Notes under the pieces: generated by a model
What the model was told of the DNA's origin: nothing
Databases searched by the model: none
The model's input: only the letters and a program-made list of their open reading frames with translations
In this document: one piece after another, positions 41,101 to 55,500 of the stretch
Layout: each line of letters begins with the position of its first letter
How positions within the stretch are numbered: position 1 is the first letter of the stretch
Assembly: GCF_042242105.1 (NCBI RefSeq)
Contig: NC_092024.1
Coordinates: 9,759,501 to 9,823,500, forward strand
From: Pempheris klunzingeri
Lineage: Eukaryota; Chordata; Actinopteri; Acropomatiformes; Pempheridae
Reading direction: 5' to 3'
DNA: 64,000 nt
Position numbers and translations under genes: made by a program

Positions 41101-44100
41101 GAACTGCACAAAGATAATTGTGATGGTATTGATTAGATTAATCATGTAACGAGCTCCACACGTGTGCTAACCTCTTAAAAACTTGGCCGTCTTTAACTTT
41201 TAGTTTGACCACATGACTTCAGTGTCTTCCAGCATCAATTAAGGCTTGCGTGTTAGGGCATTGATAGGAGTAATCATGTATTATTTAACAAAACAAGCAT
41301 CGGAGACAAGACATTGTGAAGGATGCTATAGGGCGTGACAAGAAAAGAGGTGGAGATGGAGAGAAAGGGAGGTAGGATGATTTACTAAAATGTAGAGAAT
41401 TCGGCATGCGAACTAGATCTTAAACTGAACTCAGTGAAACACGAATGACGATGAGCAGCGTGGCTGCCCAGAACAGCGTCAATGATGACAGGTTGTGCTC
41501 GTCAAACGGCTCAGCTGGCCAGATGTTTGTGCTGACAATGTCAACCATCTGCTGTGTTTACAGCAGATGTGGAGACATGTTTATCTTGTCAGCTGGCTGC
41601 AGGTGATGAAAATGAAAACTGGAGTGTGAACTGAGGACATGGCCTGAGCTCTTAAAACACCACAGCAGTGGTTTGATGTGTTTTAACCCCCTTTATTTCA
41701 GATCATACATACTTAACGTCACAGCTGTGAACTGATTTATTTGGAACTTTTATGCTAAGTCTTTTTACTAATCCAGGCATCCATTCATTGAAAGTATGAG
41801 CTAAAACTGGAAAATAGTGTTATAGTCCTTTTATAAAAGCAGACACACTCTCTCTGTATTGCCAAGGTTGTGTAAGACAGGGGAGTTGTCCAACTTGTCA
41901 TTACCTATCCATTGCTCAGGACTCAGTGGTTTTCATAATGGATTTTCTTGCTTTTTTACCTTCATCTCGGTCCAAGAGAAGAACATCATTTTGTTTTACC
42001 TGCACACCTGTATAGGGATGAATGACAGTACATTTGAACTTGAACTTTAGTTTTCAGTTCCTTGCTTGTACCTCTTTGAGATGTTTGGCCAAAGCCAATG
42101 ATGGCATGCACAGAGAAAAGACAAGGGAGACGGAGGGAGGCTGAGAAGGGGAAGGCTTAGGCCAACAGTAAGCATATGTGTTTGGCACCAGTCCACAGCT
42201 CTGTGTGTCAGTGTCGATCTGAAGGAAGGCTCTGTGTGCCAAGCAGCCAGACTAAATATCTCTTAATGAAGTCTAGTCTCTGAAAGCCCTCTCAATGAAC
42301 AAAGTTCTCAATTACTATTGGAACTATAATGAGAAATCTGCTGACCAAGAGATAGAGGAAAGGACTTGTGACATTTAGGAGCTGTCTGAGCCACATAATC
42401 TTCAGGGGGCTCACTGGGGGCTTGTTGCTTTCATATAATCACGAGGAAGCTCTGCGCTTGAACCTTGGACAATGGGCATCTCCTAATGTGTCTAAGTCAA
42501 CTGTCACGGAGGCGCTTTGGAGTTGCTGTTAAAAAGGCTTGGACACTGATAGAATACACCATTTGGCTCAGTTTCCTCAGAGCTGAGACTTGTTTTCCCC
42601 CCAGTAAAGTCAGCTCTGTATGTTCTGGCGTGCATTCTAGAGATAAAACTGTGCAAAACAACACACAGGGAAACGCTGCATATGCCAGAGGACAAGGCGT
42701 CCAATGCAAACGTTTCCCAGACACGAAGAAAGGAGCTCCCAAATTCTGTGGCCCGTAGCATACTGGCAGGAGACTGATTTGCACTGAGGGAGGGGGGGGG
42801 GCATGGCTGATTAAAACTGGTGAGAAAGTGTAAGTCAGCGGATGTGTTTGTGTCTGTGCTTGGATGTATGGGGGCTGTACGTGCCAAGTCCTAAGCATGC
42901 AATGCATATATATGAACGTGTGTGCAGAGAGCTTCAGCGCTGCACTCTACAGCCCCCACTGGTCTCCACGGAAACTTTCCCTGCCTCCCTTTCTCCAGAG
43001 GAGCAGAGATCTAATGAAAACCACCTTGTCATTAACGGGTCCCCAGAAGGACCAATGAATGGTTAACATTCCAAGCAGTGACCCAAAGTTAAAAAATCAG
43101 CCATAACTAAAACCTCATATGACATTACAATACTCCAAAGTATTGTTTAGTTCTTCCACTTTAGTTCTCTGAACCCCCCAAAAGTTCTGGCTACCAGCCT
43201 AAGATATTAATGGCGGCCTTCTCAGATTTGTTATAGACAATGGCACTCTGTTTCTGTGTGTTTTTGTAACATTTTTTAAAGTTTGAATAGAGATGGACTA
43301 ATGCCGGGCTGCAACCCAGGCCACATTTATCTTGCAAACTGGCAAAGGGCCTGAGAATAGTTTGGAATTCTTGTGCGCTTAATTCACTGCGCAGTATGTG
43401 CAGCGGTGGTTAGATTCCATTAACAACATGTCAAAAGGACACAAAGCAGAGGATCAGCTCAGGTGTTGATTTGATCCAAACAACACAAGCCCTAATATTT
43501 ATTTAAATGCAGGCCACGCTTCACCCCCAATGCTTTTATATCAGATTGTTACCATTTGAGACATTATTTCAATGGGACCATCATTTCTTTTATCCCGACT
43601 TTGATTTTCTGGGCCAAGGACGACAGGATAAAGATAATTGGTTCTGAGAGTAAGAATTTAACTTTCACATGGCCAAAATCTGCGCTTAAGTGGATGAGTC
43701 GTACTCTTCGTGTCCTAATCAACTTTTTCCACTCTACATAACTTGAGGGCTTCTTGTGTTTTTCTCCTAGATCAAGAAAGCTTATCGACAGAAAGCCTTG
43801 ACATGCCATCCAGACAAGAACCCAGACAACCCAAAAGCAGGTGAGTGAACCAGTTAATGTGTTCACTTGTGTTCGTTTCTCTTCACCTTCTCTCCATTCT
43901 GAGCCACGGACCTCTGTCAGTCACACAGTAGAACTGAAGCAAGATTTATTATTTGTTTATGCAATTTCTTATTTGTTTTGTGAAGAATTAGGGTTAATCA
44001 TCTGATGGAATGGCCATTGAGCTACAAAACCGAAAATGAATTCTCTAGCGTTGCAGTTATACCCTGCCAGACAGCTTAGCTGCAGCACTCTGCAGGAAGT

Positions 44101-47100
44101 CGAACCAGTGCCTGTCTGTCCTGTTGGCTTTCTAACCAGACAGGACCAGCCAAACACCACCATCACCACCAGTGTTTCCACACTCTCGGATTTATGAGTC
44201 CTTCTGCGGCCCTTCGCCAGCCAGCATGTCAATAATTACACCAGGAAATCTCAGTGTAACATTCTGTTGAGAGAGGGGGAAAAAGGCACCTTGGACAAAA
44301 GACCGAGGCATGTTTTCAAGTGAGGTTTATGCGGTTGCTGGATGGTTCAGACAATTCCTGATTATGTCAGGAAAAAAAAACTGGGAAATTGGTGGGGTTT
44401 GGGTGGTTGAGAGGGATAATACAAAAGCAGGGGGTCGTTTTCCCAGAAATGGAAAAGCAGTGGTTTGGAGGGCCTCAACACTTGAACCCGCACACGGACA
44501 GACTTGGTCTCTATCGCACGAGAGCAGAGCAAATCTTGGGACGTGCTGCCCCTCAAGGGAAGGTTGCATGTGTGCACGAGGTGACTTGGGGGTCACGATT
44601 CCTCACTGACTGAAGACACCCCCCACTATTCCCTCATTTTCCTCAACCCCCCATCTTGTGACACTCCGAGCTGCCTCGTGGGCATGGTAGGTCTCCCCCA
44701 GTTGGATCTCATTCCGGCCCATTATATGCGTGTAGGTAACCTGACCGCCTCTGTTGGCAGCCTGATCTCCAGAGCCTCCTGTTAGTGTGCACTGCCAGTC
44801 CCCATAGGGAGTAACAGTATCAGCCCGTTAGGCCTCCCATAAGTGAATGATTAAGCCTGGCTAGTATAGTGCAGTAGAGAGGCGGTTGTATGATGGGGAG
44901 TGGGATTGTGGTCTCCCTCTGTACATTTGCGTGTGTGTTTTTAGATGACAACTGGGGATGGAGCCTTGCATGGTAGTAGCGATTGCAGCAGTGGCCCCTC
45001 GAGGTGCTCTAATGGAAGATAGAAGGACAGGCCGATGGTTTGTGAAGGAATGCACGGATGTGTCATCGGAGGATGTGGGTTTCTTGAGACTTGCGGCATC
45101 TTTTAAAGCACGAACTGAAAATGAAGTGTCTTAGCTCCAGCTTGAACATATAATGCAAAGCATGTAACACCTCTTTTGGCATGCGCCCCCTGTACCATGT
45201 CAGGTTCACCTCTTTCGCCATGACCCTCTTTTTTTATCAGTTGTGTGTCAAATTGAAAAAATTATCAGTGTTAAATCTTTGTGAAGTGAAGTTTAGTTTT
45301 TAAAGCTCATATTCCACACATAACAGATCGTTTCCTGAGGTAATAATATATTTAAAAAGTGTTTGTGTGTATTCATTAGCAGAATTCTTGGTTTTCTCAC
45401 TTCTTTCGACCCTTTCTTCTAGTGGAGCTCTTCCATCAATTGTCCCAGGCTCTTGAGGTGCTAACTGATGCCGCTGCCAAGGTAAAACTACTAAAAGTGT
45501 TGATATAAACAAACGAAGATATATATATATATATATAAACACACACGCACAATTCATCCTGGTGTTTAATACTGTTTTCAGGCTGCCTATGACAAGATTT
45601 GTGCTGCCAAGAAACAAGCCGAAGAAAGAAACAAGAAACTAGATGACAAGAGGAAGAAAATTAAGCTAGGTGAGTCCCTGTGTGATTCTCCAAGCACTTC
45701 AAGGCTCTTGATCTACTCTTAATCAATGACATTCATTTTTATGAAGGGCTATATTTATTCTTTTGTTATTGTCATTCATATTCCAGAATTATGTGAAGGA
45801 CTGATATGTTTTTCAAATGCATGGATAGTCCAGTATGAAATGAAATAAGAACAGTCAAAAGTAATAGTAATTCATTTATTACTATTTACTATCATTAGTT
45901 CTACTAGTAGTATTATAATTTAGTGTGAATTTAGTTTGTTTTATTGTGGAAAAGAAATTCAGTATCAGTTTATGAAGGTGATACGGACTCGCCTGCATGT
46001 GTCTGTGTGTGTTACTATGACAGACTTGGAGACCAGAGAGCGACAAGCAGAAGCTCACAGCCAGGAGGAGGTGCAAATCACTAGAACACTTGAAGAAGAG
46101 GTAAGGGAATACTTAAGTATACTCCAGGCCTCAGACATTTTTTTCCAGTGCATCCAGGAAACTCTGAAGCACAGCCAGGTGCCTTCTATTCTGTTTTTTG
46201 TCAAATACTCCCTCCTGATTGAGTTGATATCTTCCAAAGACTTGGGTCAGGAACAAAGACTCCGTCTGAGAGAGGGTCTTTTTCACTGCTATATCATAAT
46301 TATCAGTAACTCCATTAGGTGATATTGCATGACTTGATGCACTTTGTCCAGAAAGCCAATGATAAATAAAAATGGTGTGCGTGCTTCCAAGGTGAGTCAT
46401 GGCATGCTCTCAATGTGCTTAATGCATGTAAATATGTGGCGATTTGCTTAGTAGGAGGAGGTAACCAGTAGGTGGCATTGTTCCATTTTTTTGTCTCATT
46501 TTGTGGTGTTATTGCCTTAACTGAAGAAATAAAGTGGTCTGCTCACATTCTTGGAAACACAGAATAACAGAAAGGGCGTCTTAGAATGGGGAAACCAGAC
46601 AGGTGATGAGTTCAATCAGTGCTTAATAAGGAGTAAACATGCACGATCTTCTGCCACTCAAAACCGGTGTGTCTGTTTGTGCACGTTATTTAGTGTATGG
46701 GTCTGTTTCCACCAGATCGCCCGTTTGAGAGAGGAGGGGTCCAGGCAGCTTGAGGAGGAACAGAGGCTCGTCAGAGAGCAGATCCAGAGAGAAAGAGAAG
46801 CACAGCAGCGGCAAACAGGAGACTGCACTCAAAGATGTATGTTCACTTTCAAGTTTTAACCTAGTCCAGTCTACTCCAGTCCAGGTTAACCAAACCAGTT
46901 CAGTGCAATCCTGCTCTGACAGGATTAATCCAGTTTAATTGCGTGAAGTCCTGAACGCCTCAGCTGAGTGAACCCCTGTGTTTCCTGACCACCATACTGT
47001 CAGTCCAACCATTGTGGTCACCAGGCGCCCTGCGGTTCACCAAATAGTATTCACACAACAAACAATAACAATAACTGGATGTATGTTTGAATTTATGTTT

Positions 47101-50100
47101 CACTTTAAAACTCTTTGAAGAGGTCTGTTTTATTTTTTTGGCAGTGGGACAACTTGGCAAGGTATCATGAAATGTCAAGCACTGCGTACAGACATAGTCA
47201 TCTATCAAACTTTTAACCTCTTGATAATATTTCAGTATCAAAGCCTCAGATGTCTCCCCCCTGGAGACATGAAAAAATGAAAAGTTTTGTAAAATAAGAC
47301 TGTGGAAGTGTGGGCATTTCAGAGACTGAGTCTTGGCCCTTGCCTAGACCTTTTTGTGGCTGGACAATTACTCATGCATAGTCAGCACGTCTTTTGGGTC
47401 TCTTCCATTTGCACGCAGTCAGGCCTCCCCAGCACTCCCCTGGATCAGCACTCTGCCTGTTCCATCCCAAGAGGTACTCATCGGATCATCAGACTGTAGC
47501 AAGAGCCATATATTTACTATTTTACAGCCAATTTAAAATTGCTGTCCATCTGCCCGAGTCCCTCGACTGCTATCTTAAGTGCCATAATTCTTACCTCAAC
47601 AAAACAATTCTTTGTCTTTTCACTGAACTGTTGCATCTCTCCCCTTATGTTTTTTTTCCCCTCAGACTCAGGCTTGGAGAGATGTTCCAAGAGCAATGTG
47701 ACCCCCAAATTGAAGGTAAGGCTTTCAGCTATCGGGTTTTCAGTTGGTGGATGAGATTGGGAAGAGGAGGGGGGTCCCTGCTATATTCAGGAGGAACTGC
47801 TCCATATGAGTGAAAGTGCAGGCCGAATCTCAGCAGGGATTTTGATAGAACCTTAGACATTTGTAATTCATTATTTGGAGACCACATACGCTGCCTCACC
47901 ACTGAGCGTACAGGCTGTTCTAACGCCCATTCCTCCAGAGTAGGCCGGCGTCGTCTGGAGACCTGTAACTATGCCAAGTGAGGCCTTATTATATTTCCTC
48001 CTGGAAATGGTCAAGCCTGCGTGCATTAACGGACACTGGGGATGTTAGCTAATGTGTTTGGACATTAAATCTGGTTTTAAAATGTGATAGCCATCTTTTG
48101 CACCAGTGTATTCCTCGACATTTGTGTATTCAGTTAGAAAAACAAACAGCAGCTGCAAGGACATTCGAACAACACTGCATAGAGTCTTAGCATTTTTCAT
48201 TTTAATGATTTGTATTTTTTGCATCCAGTATGGTTTGTATTAATGCCAGTCTCGTGTTGTCTCTAGACTCAAATCGAGAACTGCTTTTTTAAGGTTAAAC
48301 CTGTCTAGATCAAACAAATCTCTGGGATTATTAGATAAGTGATGTTAAGCATAATTATCAGCTGTGTTGAATAATTTGAGATTATTTCAGTGAAACTGAC
48401 TCTGATATCAGTGACGTTTGGAATTATGACAGCTGCTGAAATTATTCCCCTGATACATTCTGATCTCTTATTCTTTCCGTGTGTACATCAAAAGCAGAAA
48501 GAGCCATTTAGTTTGGTTTCACTAATAGCTTTCCTATCTGCATATTTATTTAAACCAGAACCAAGCAAACACAGCAATGTGTAAGTTGTGGGCTAAAACC
48601 GTAGACATCACATCATGCGAAAAACATCTTATTCGAAGATGAATGGGTAAAAAGGTTATCGGTGGGCACAGGAGACTGCTCTTGGAAGAAGAATGTACAA
48701 TTTCAACCATAATTGTTGTTAAAAGAGGATATGTGGACATGGAAATTCCCAGAAATCCCTTTTGTCTGACAGTGAGCAGAATGCTGGAGCTGAATCAACA
48801 CTTAGAACTTGCCATTTATAATCCTACTTTAAGCAGTTTGCGTGATATTGGCTGTACTCTCCCGTACTTTGTACAGGGACAAGAGAAGTTGCACAATATC
48901 TCTTTTTAAGTGAATAGGAACTCAAAAAAATGATGAATTATGTTGTTGTCTTTTGTGGAAACTGTTCAGCCTCATGTGGAAAATAGTTGTATGGTAATTT
49001 CTAAAACAGCATTTACACAGTGCAGTATGGCTTGTATCAAGACTTAAGTAAAGACACAGAAACATTGTTACACAAGCAAATAAGTTAAGCACACTTCAAA
49101 CAAAGACGCAACACATCCCAGAGGAGGACTTCCTCTCTTTCTGCCCATGACAGAGTACCTTGGGCATCGACCTGCTTTGGATTACTTGGTCATTATTATG
49201 TCTGCTGTTGTACTTTATTCTGTGGAGCTGTAGTCAAGCAAGTGAGTCACCATGTATCATCTGGTCCAGGGTCAATTTTCACCCTTCTTAGCTGTCCGGC
49301 ACCCTCTGTATGAATGGAAATTGACTGCGGGTCACATAGGTGGTGCCAGGGTGATGTTCCAAGAGCTTAACAATGTCTTTGACCTGTAGCTCCAGTCTGT
49401 ACTGATGGTTATGGTAATGTCTGCGTCATCAGAGCCAAGTCTTCCTGGCATGCTTTGTCTCTTCGTGAGCTGAGTTTAATCAATTGTACTCTAATGATTA
49501 GACATTATCATGCACTTCTTTGATTCTTCAAAGTCCTCATGACTAATACAGGCCTCTCCTTTGTGTCTTCTTTTTCATTCCAGTTGAAGTGGAAGTGTAA
49601 AAAAGATAACGAGACGAATGGAGGCTACTCTGAAGACATTCTTTTCAGACTTCTGCAAAAGGTACACGTCCTGAAAATCAATTAAATAGTTCTACAGTGA
49701 TACACGACCAATTACCTACACAACATAGCACTTAGCTTGGCTTGCCTGTAGAACTCACACAGAGTTACAGGGAATTGCCAATTTGACTTGGGTAATATAA
49801 TAATATACCACTGAGGTAGTTATTCCTTTAATATATCTGGCTGTATTAAGACATTACATGCAATGTTGTCAATTAATGAGCAGGACTTCGTTGCAAAAAT
49901 TTAGGATTTACACAAATTTTGCATCAGTGTGAGGAAACACTTAAATATATGAGATCTTTAATTAACTGGATAAGACAAACAGACATTCCCATCTGGGTAT
50001 TAATCTATGAAATTTTTTCAGTTAAATTTTCTGGAAGTCTGCTACATCTGGATATATATTGCAGTTGCAATATAAAGCCACATATACTATGTAATGATAG

Positions 50101-52505
50101 GCTTTTATCTCTTTAACCTCCCTGTCCCAAAGCAGAGTTCCATGGTAACAAACCTGCCTGCAGAGTCCGGCTACATTTGAGGTCTGCATGACATCAGCGC
50201 TGTAGATTGTTTTATTCTTCCCCTTAAACAAGACCCATTAAGTTTTGTTGCAGTGAAAGTGCTGAGGGCAATGTTGTAGTGCCCTTTTAAAGCCATGCAC
50301 ACTATTGTTTGTGCCCCTCTTACCAGGTGATTAAGCACTTCCAAGGGAGGCATTAGGAAATGTGCTCTTCTCATGCAACCCAGTACCACGATCCGTCACA
50401 AGGGCTTTTGGTGGGGCATAGGCTGGCCTGAAATGTGGATAGGGCAAGTGTCACTGACGTCAAGCTGTCCAGGAAAAGGCGTTTGAATTTCTCCTTTGCA
50501 CGAACTCAATCACTAGGATCCCAGGCAGGAGGGCTGTGTCATAATAAAGACTGTGGAAAGAAGTGTTCTTCCTTTTTAAATTCTTAAGGAAAGGGAATGG
50601 ATTTTAGGAAAAAAAAAAGTTTGGGATGGCCAGCTCCAGTGAGTGACAGTTAATGGTTTGAGCAAGTAGAAATAGCAACCGGTGCGTGGGAAAGCAAGTA
50701 TAGTATGTGTGTACTTCAGCATGCGTACGTGTGTGGACTTGTGGACTTTGGCCGCTAAACATTATACATCTTCGGTTAAGGGGTAAAAAAAACATGTAAA
50801 GAAATTTATTTTTTATTAAACAGTGGCCTTTTGAGAGTCTCCTTTGTCACTGTTGGCTTGCTCCAGTGTCCTCAGTAAGCATTGGCATTCCTGGACTTTC
50901 CCGTTCCCAGAAAGCTAAATTTTCACAGAATGATATTCACAGGGGTAGAGAGGCCAAAGCCCTCTCTACCCCTGCTTTAGGCGGGGTGAGGTTAATGACT
51001 GATGGCCTCTGTAATAGGTGGTAGAAACCCTGATGAATTTAGAAGACCTTTTGCTTTGATAATGGCTCCCCCTCTCTCAACCTCTCTTGGAGAGAGATCA
51101 GAGAGACTGAGATGCTCTTTACCCCGCTCCCCTTTTAGGCCAACCTTTCCTCCCCGTTCTGATTTGTGGCAGGGAGTTGGATGAGAGCCACCTATATCTT
51201 CAGCTTCCATGCCAAAAACATTGTTTATGAAATGTTGTCACTGTATAAGGAGAAGCTAAAATGATGACACCCACTATTGCTCCTCATCTCCTTTGAGAGC
51301 TCACTGAGGTCCCATTTTTGTACAAGATCTTCCTTGACGTTCCTTTTCAGTGTTACTGGCTCAGGCCCAAACATGTGAACTCTATCATTAGAGATTAGGT
51401 TTAATAACCAAACACATATTGAATCCTAACTTTCATTCCAGAAGTCTGTTAAATTCAACTGTGTTTTGAGTTTGTCAGTCTGCATGTGCTTTGTGTTTTC
51501 ATGGTTACGGGTTGTGCTTTGAAAGGAAATACTAATTTGAATGTTCTGCATCTCTCCTCTTCCTCCATTTGACTTTTTCTTTTATTCTCCCATTCCTTAC
51601 CTCTAGTATGGGGATGTTTTGAATGTGATTGTATCAAGTAAGAAGAGAGGAAGCGCTGTGGTTGAATTTTCAACCATGAGAGCAGCTGTAAGTACCTAAC
51701 TCTTCCCCCGTCAGTGTCCTCATTCTGTTTGTTCAGTAATGAAAATCTTCTCCAAAACAGACATTTGCATAGAACCACATTTGTTTACCACCCACTTGCC
51801 TCGAAGTCTCAGCTCACCTGCTGAGTTTGATTATTACTTAGACTGACACCTGTCATAGACTTCCCAGCCTCAGGACAGTTTCTACAACCTAAACTAATCT
51901 TTCTAGTCATTCTGCAGTGTAGAGATCTCATGCTGATGGGAACCATTGGACGGAAGGACTTGAGCCTCCTCATTGTTCTACACTGTCTGTGTCCTCAGGC
52001 CCTTTGTCATGATGGTGTACTTTTTTTTTTGTTGTGGTTTCCTCACCATGGCGTGTGGTTTCCGCACACAGAACATGTCTGCCAGTCTACAGGGATCTGG
52101 GCACAGGTTCTGTGGTCTCTGCCTGCCCATCTCCAGGTGTCTGCCCATTTCCAGCCTTGCCCTGGGTGTTGGCCCAGTTACAGTCCACCTTTTGTCCTTG
52201 TCTACATGTGTTTTTTATACTACATGTATATAATACCAACAGTCCCTGCAGAAATACCTAGGTGTAAGATGGAGACAACACAAATTTTACAGATTTCAGA
52301 ACAAAGAGAGAGTTTTTTTTGTCCTAATAACATACTGGCAGAGAAACATCACAAGATCCACTCATTGATTGTTTTGTATTTTTAGGAGCTGGCAGTAAAG
52401 AATGAAAGTGGCCTGAGTGAAAACCCTTTGAAGATTTCGTGGCTTGAAGGACAGCCTGAGGTTGCTGCTCCAGCATCTCAACCTGGCCAGTTCATGTCTT
52501 CACAG
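38183..52505 (+). CDS. dnajc17: DNAJC17 J-domain/RRM protein (last exon outside window)
   Basis: Nuclear HSP40 co-chaperone linked to the spliceosome. Ten exons: 38183-38263, 43771-43840, 45423-45481, 45582-45669, 46024-46100, 46716-46836, 47666-47715, 49584-49661, 51607-51687, 52386-52505. Junctions are GT-AG, phases match, and 275 codons are open; human DNAJC17 is 304 aa. The start MSGKAKDILKLDLYGLLGIE leads into a J domain with an intact HPD (CHPDKNPDNP, about residue 40). A charged coiled-coil region follows (RLREEGSRQLEEEQRLVREQI), then an RRM-like segment (YSEDILFRLLQKYGDVLNVI, SSKKRGSAVVEFSTM, NPLKISWLEGQP). Exon 7 (SGLERCSKSNVTPKLK) is the least conserved. Exon 10 ends in phase 0 at a GTACCAG donor. 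No exon for the expected C-terminus (about 30 more residues, SERDYES...MRMRQAAERQ in human) was found up to 64000, so the last intron exceeds 11.4 kb. Confidence 0.93.
38724..39020 (+). mobile_element. MITE (AGGGCTGC...ATCGATTAATC family)
   Basis: It begins CCAGGGCTGCTACAAACGAT, then ATATCGATTAATCTGCCAG, TTATTTTATCGAAT and TTAGTCGTTTGGTCC, and ends near CTACTAATCGATGAAATTA. This matches the layout of a very common teleost MITE with terminal inverted repeats built on ATCGATTAAT. Diverged, non-coding; lies in dnajc17 intron 1. Confidence 0.75.
41965..42050 (+). repeat. possible L2/CR1-type LINE 3' end
   Basis: The string CATTTTGTTTTACCTGCACA, then GAATGACAGTACATTTGAAC and TTGAACTTTAG, resembles the 3' tail of fish L2 elements (ATGACAATAAAATTTGAACTTGAACTT). 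Short and diverged. Confidence 0.4.
47716..49583 (+). other. dnajc17 intron 7
   Basis: 1.9 kb of intron between two small exons. I see no other gene or clear repeat in it. Confidence 0.7.
49662..51606 (+). other. dnajc17 intron 8
   Basis: 1.9 kb of intron. It contains the perfect inverted repeat at 50940-50974 and pyrimidine/purine-rich stretches near 51.07-51.11 kb. No gene seen. Confidence 0.7.
50940..50974. repeat. 14-bp perfect inverted repeat
   Basis: CAGGGGTAGAGAGG and CCTCTCTACCCCTG are exact reverse complements separated by 7 bases. It could form a GC-rich hairpin in the dnajc17 pre-mRNA. Confidence 0.8.
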
Positions 52506-55500
52506 GTACCAGTATAACCCGAAAATACAATTCGCTCCCTCACTCATAAAGCATGTCAGCCCCATGTTACAAAATCTTCCCATGTACACAGCTTCCAACA
52601 CAAACACTGTTGCCTAAACATTGTCCCAGAAAGCGAGGTATGTAAGGCCTCTGAGGTTTTATTTTTGTATCAGTGGTGCAAATATTGCCCCAGTGCTTGC
52701 TCTCTCGTCGTCTGGCTTAGAACAATGTGTTTGGTTAAATTGGCCCCAGTTTATTTGCTTTGGAGTGGGGAGGCGCTGGCCCGACATTGGCCCAAAGCCC
52801 CTGGTCGGCCGCTCGTTAAGAGGCCTGACCTGGGAGACTCGAGGAATGCTGCGCTTCTCATAGCAACCCAGGAGAACCTGCGTGCAATAATGGTTGCCTG
52901 GCACGTGAGACAGACTAAATGTCTGTATTAGTGCCAAATGGGCCTATGTCTCTATATTGCAACTGATATTAAAAATTATCATTATTTAACAATCACAAAG
53001 TAAGAAAATCTACAAAAAAATTGGGAGACGACAAATAAACTAGAATGCTTTTAGACAAACTGTCTGAGAATAGATCCCCTCTGTGGGACAGAACTCCATG
53101 TTGTAATCTGAACTTTTTTAATTGATTTTGCACGCCTAATCTTTGTGTTTTCGCTACCAGCACACATGCAGATGCCAAAAGGCACATTAACTCTTTTCCT
53201 GTCCAATGATAATCTCATTTCGGCTATATCCACAGAGTATGTACAAGGCTTTTCTTTCTTGTCATTAGATTAGTATGAAGTAATGTTTTTTATTGTCCAT
53301 TTTACTTTTCCTACGTTGGGATCTTTACCTGTTAGGGGTTGCAGATCAGGAGACTTTCAGCACCCACTTATCTGTGTTTCCAGAGCTACTGCTGAACTGG
53401 ATTTCACCCCTCAACCCAGCGCAGTGTCTCAGACCCCTTGTCAACGCTAGTTTGTGAGATTTAGCCTGCACACTGGGACTTGTCACCCTAATCTCTTTAA
53501 ATGTTGTTATAACCAGCTATTCAAAACTGATTGCTTCATCTTTTTTTGTCCTACCCCTGAGAATGAAAACATTACTATAGCTGGGTAATTTTCGCATTAG
53601 CCCTCAGCGCGAATACTTCTTGCTAAAGAGGCCCCACATGACATAATGGGTTAACCAGTGTAAATATTACTAATGTCATTCCACATCTGGCCTGGGGTCA
53701 GTGGACTTGGGGTGCATTTGAAAACGAGAGAGAGATAATAAGAAGCCAGAGCCTTGGAGGTCCTTCTTCTTGGACTCTACCTGAAGTCTAAAAATCAGAT
53801 TCCTCTCCTGTCATCTACCTCTCCATTGCTCCTCCACACCAGCCAGCTGCAATCACATGGGAGAAGCTTGGGTGAGGACTTGGTTCTGTAACCTCATTAA
53901 TCCAAGCGGAGTGCTCAGAGAGTCAGGATCCCACTACAGGGAGCTCAGAGACCCAGACGTATGACTTCACCCTCGGCATCAGTTCCAGCTCTGCTGGGTG
54001 TAATAAATTCATCTAAGGCCAATGTGAAGGGCAAACAGAGTGTAGGGTAGACACATCCAAAGGCTTCTATAGGTGCTGATGGTTGGGATCTGAATGCTTT
54101 AGAGCTACTCTATTCTCCAACTGCATTGGACTTCCAGTCAGAGCTGTGTCCAGCTGTGGACCTTGAACATTACTAACTATACCACGCTGCGTTACCTTTT
54201 CACTACTTTCACAGACAGACAATGAGGAGACGTGTTGAACTATTGAACTCTGTTTTTGTTCTGCTTGTCCAGAAAGCCGATATGACATGATGTATTTAAG
54301 GGCCTCACTGCATTCACCCATTTTTTTCACACCATGGATATTAAAAATTTCAAAATAGGGAAGGGTCTCTTCTGCACAGTGCGGAACTGCTCCCCATTCC
54401 CCTGACTTAATTCAGACCCCTCTTTTTGGAGAGAATCTAGTTTCATCTGCAGTCTGTTCTTTGCTGTCTCTCTACCCTTTGACAAAATGAACATATTGTC
54501 ATAGTGAGAGAATGGTAAATGGGCAGGTTTAATGAAAAAGTGCTGAAGTCATTCTCATAAGTGCAAGTACAGTTTTAGTTTAGTAGGACACCGTTGCAAA
54601 TCTCAGTGAATCCTGAATGAGTCATGGTGCCTGAATGAAACTGCAGTAAAGATAATAAACAGTTGTGTCATATTAATTGTGGCCTGTGCCACTGATGCAA
54701 AGACAACTGGATCGGCAACTTCAAATATTCAACCATCAGACTGTTGATCAACTCATCATCATAACAGAACATAGTAACTTTCACCAGTGCCCATTTTAGA
54801 AAGGAACTTCAAGTTCTGTGTTCCTCGTTTAGATTATCAATTCCCGATCTCAATGCTACAAGAAATGCAGAGTAAAAAATCTCTTTGTATTCATAAGTAG
54901 GCAGGTCGTGAGATCTACTCACGTAGAAGGAATGCCATCTGAATGGCAGTTTGGTTGCATAATGCTTTACGCACGTCCTTTGTGCCATAAATCAAGCTTT
55001 CATTTTCCCAGGAAACTGTCGCCAGTAGCAGACAGAATTGCGTAGTGAAAGTGTGGCAAATAGGAAAGCAATCTAAACATGTATGGTGTCACTATTCTAT
55101 TGCCATTACACTGCGAAATCAACATTTACTTCATTAAGATAAGTTAAAGCAAAAAAATAGTTTACTTTCATTTTAAAAAGAATGAAAATATAAATGTGCT
55201 GTTTATATAATATATGTGTGGCTGGCTGTATGGATTCCACAGAGTCTGACTAATGCCTTATCTCACGTCCCAGACACGAACATTGAATCACTGTCTAATC
55301 TGCCTTGTCTTTACTAGACGTAATGTTTGTCTAGATGTAATGCCATCATTAATCACTGTGTTGGGATTCGTGGTTTATTGCGTAGTTTCTTGTACCATAT
55401 TATTTAAAGAGAATCTATTGTAAAGGATGTAAATATGAGCTTTCTACCCCTGCTTCTTCCATCTAGAACTGAACAGTCATTGCAGGCTTGTCACGACACA

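Larger units (their letters stand above)
38264..43770 (+). other. dnajc17 intron 1 (5.5 kb)
   Basis: The largest complete intron of the gene. It contains the MITE remnant at 38.7-39.0 kb, a possible LINE 3' end at 41.97-42.05 kb and short GT repeats near 39.58 kb. No nested gene was recognised on either strand. Confidence 0.8.

Noticed and set aside
51930..52385. 151-codon + strand frame before dnajc17 exon 10
   Set aside because: It is intronic, Cys/Phe-rich and without domain similarity. The conserved protein continues only from the acceptor at 52386.
38183..52505. U12-type introns in dnajc17 or the other genes
   Set aside because: Every donor I placed is GT (or the single GC in inf2) with U2-type context. 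None reads GTATCCTT or ATATCCTT.
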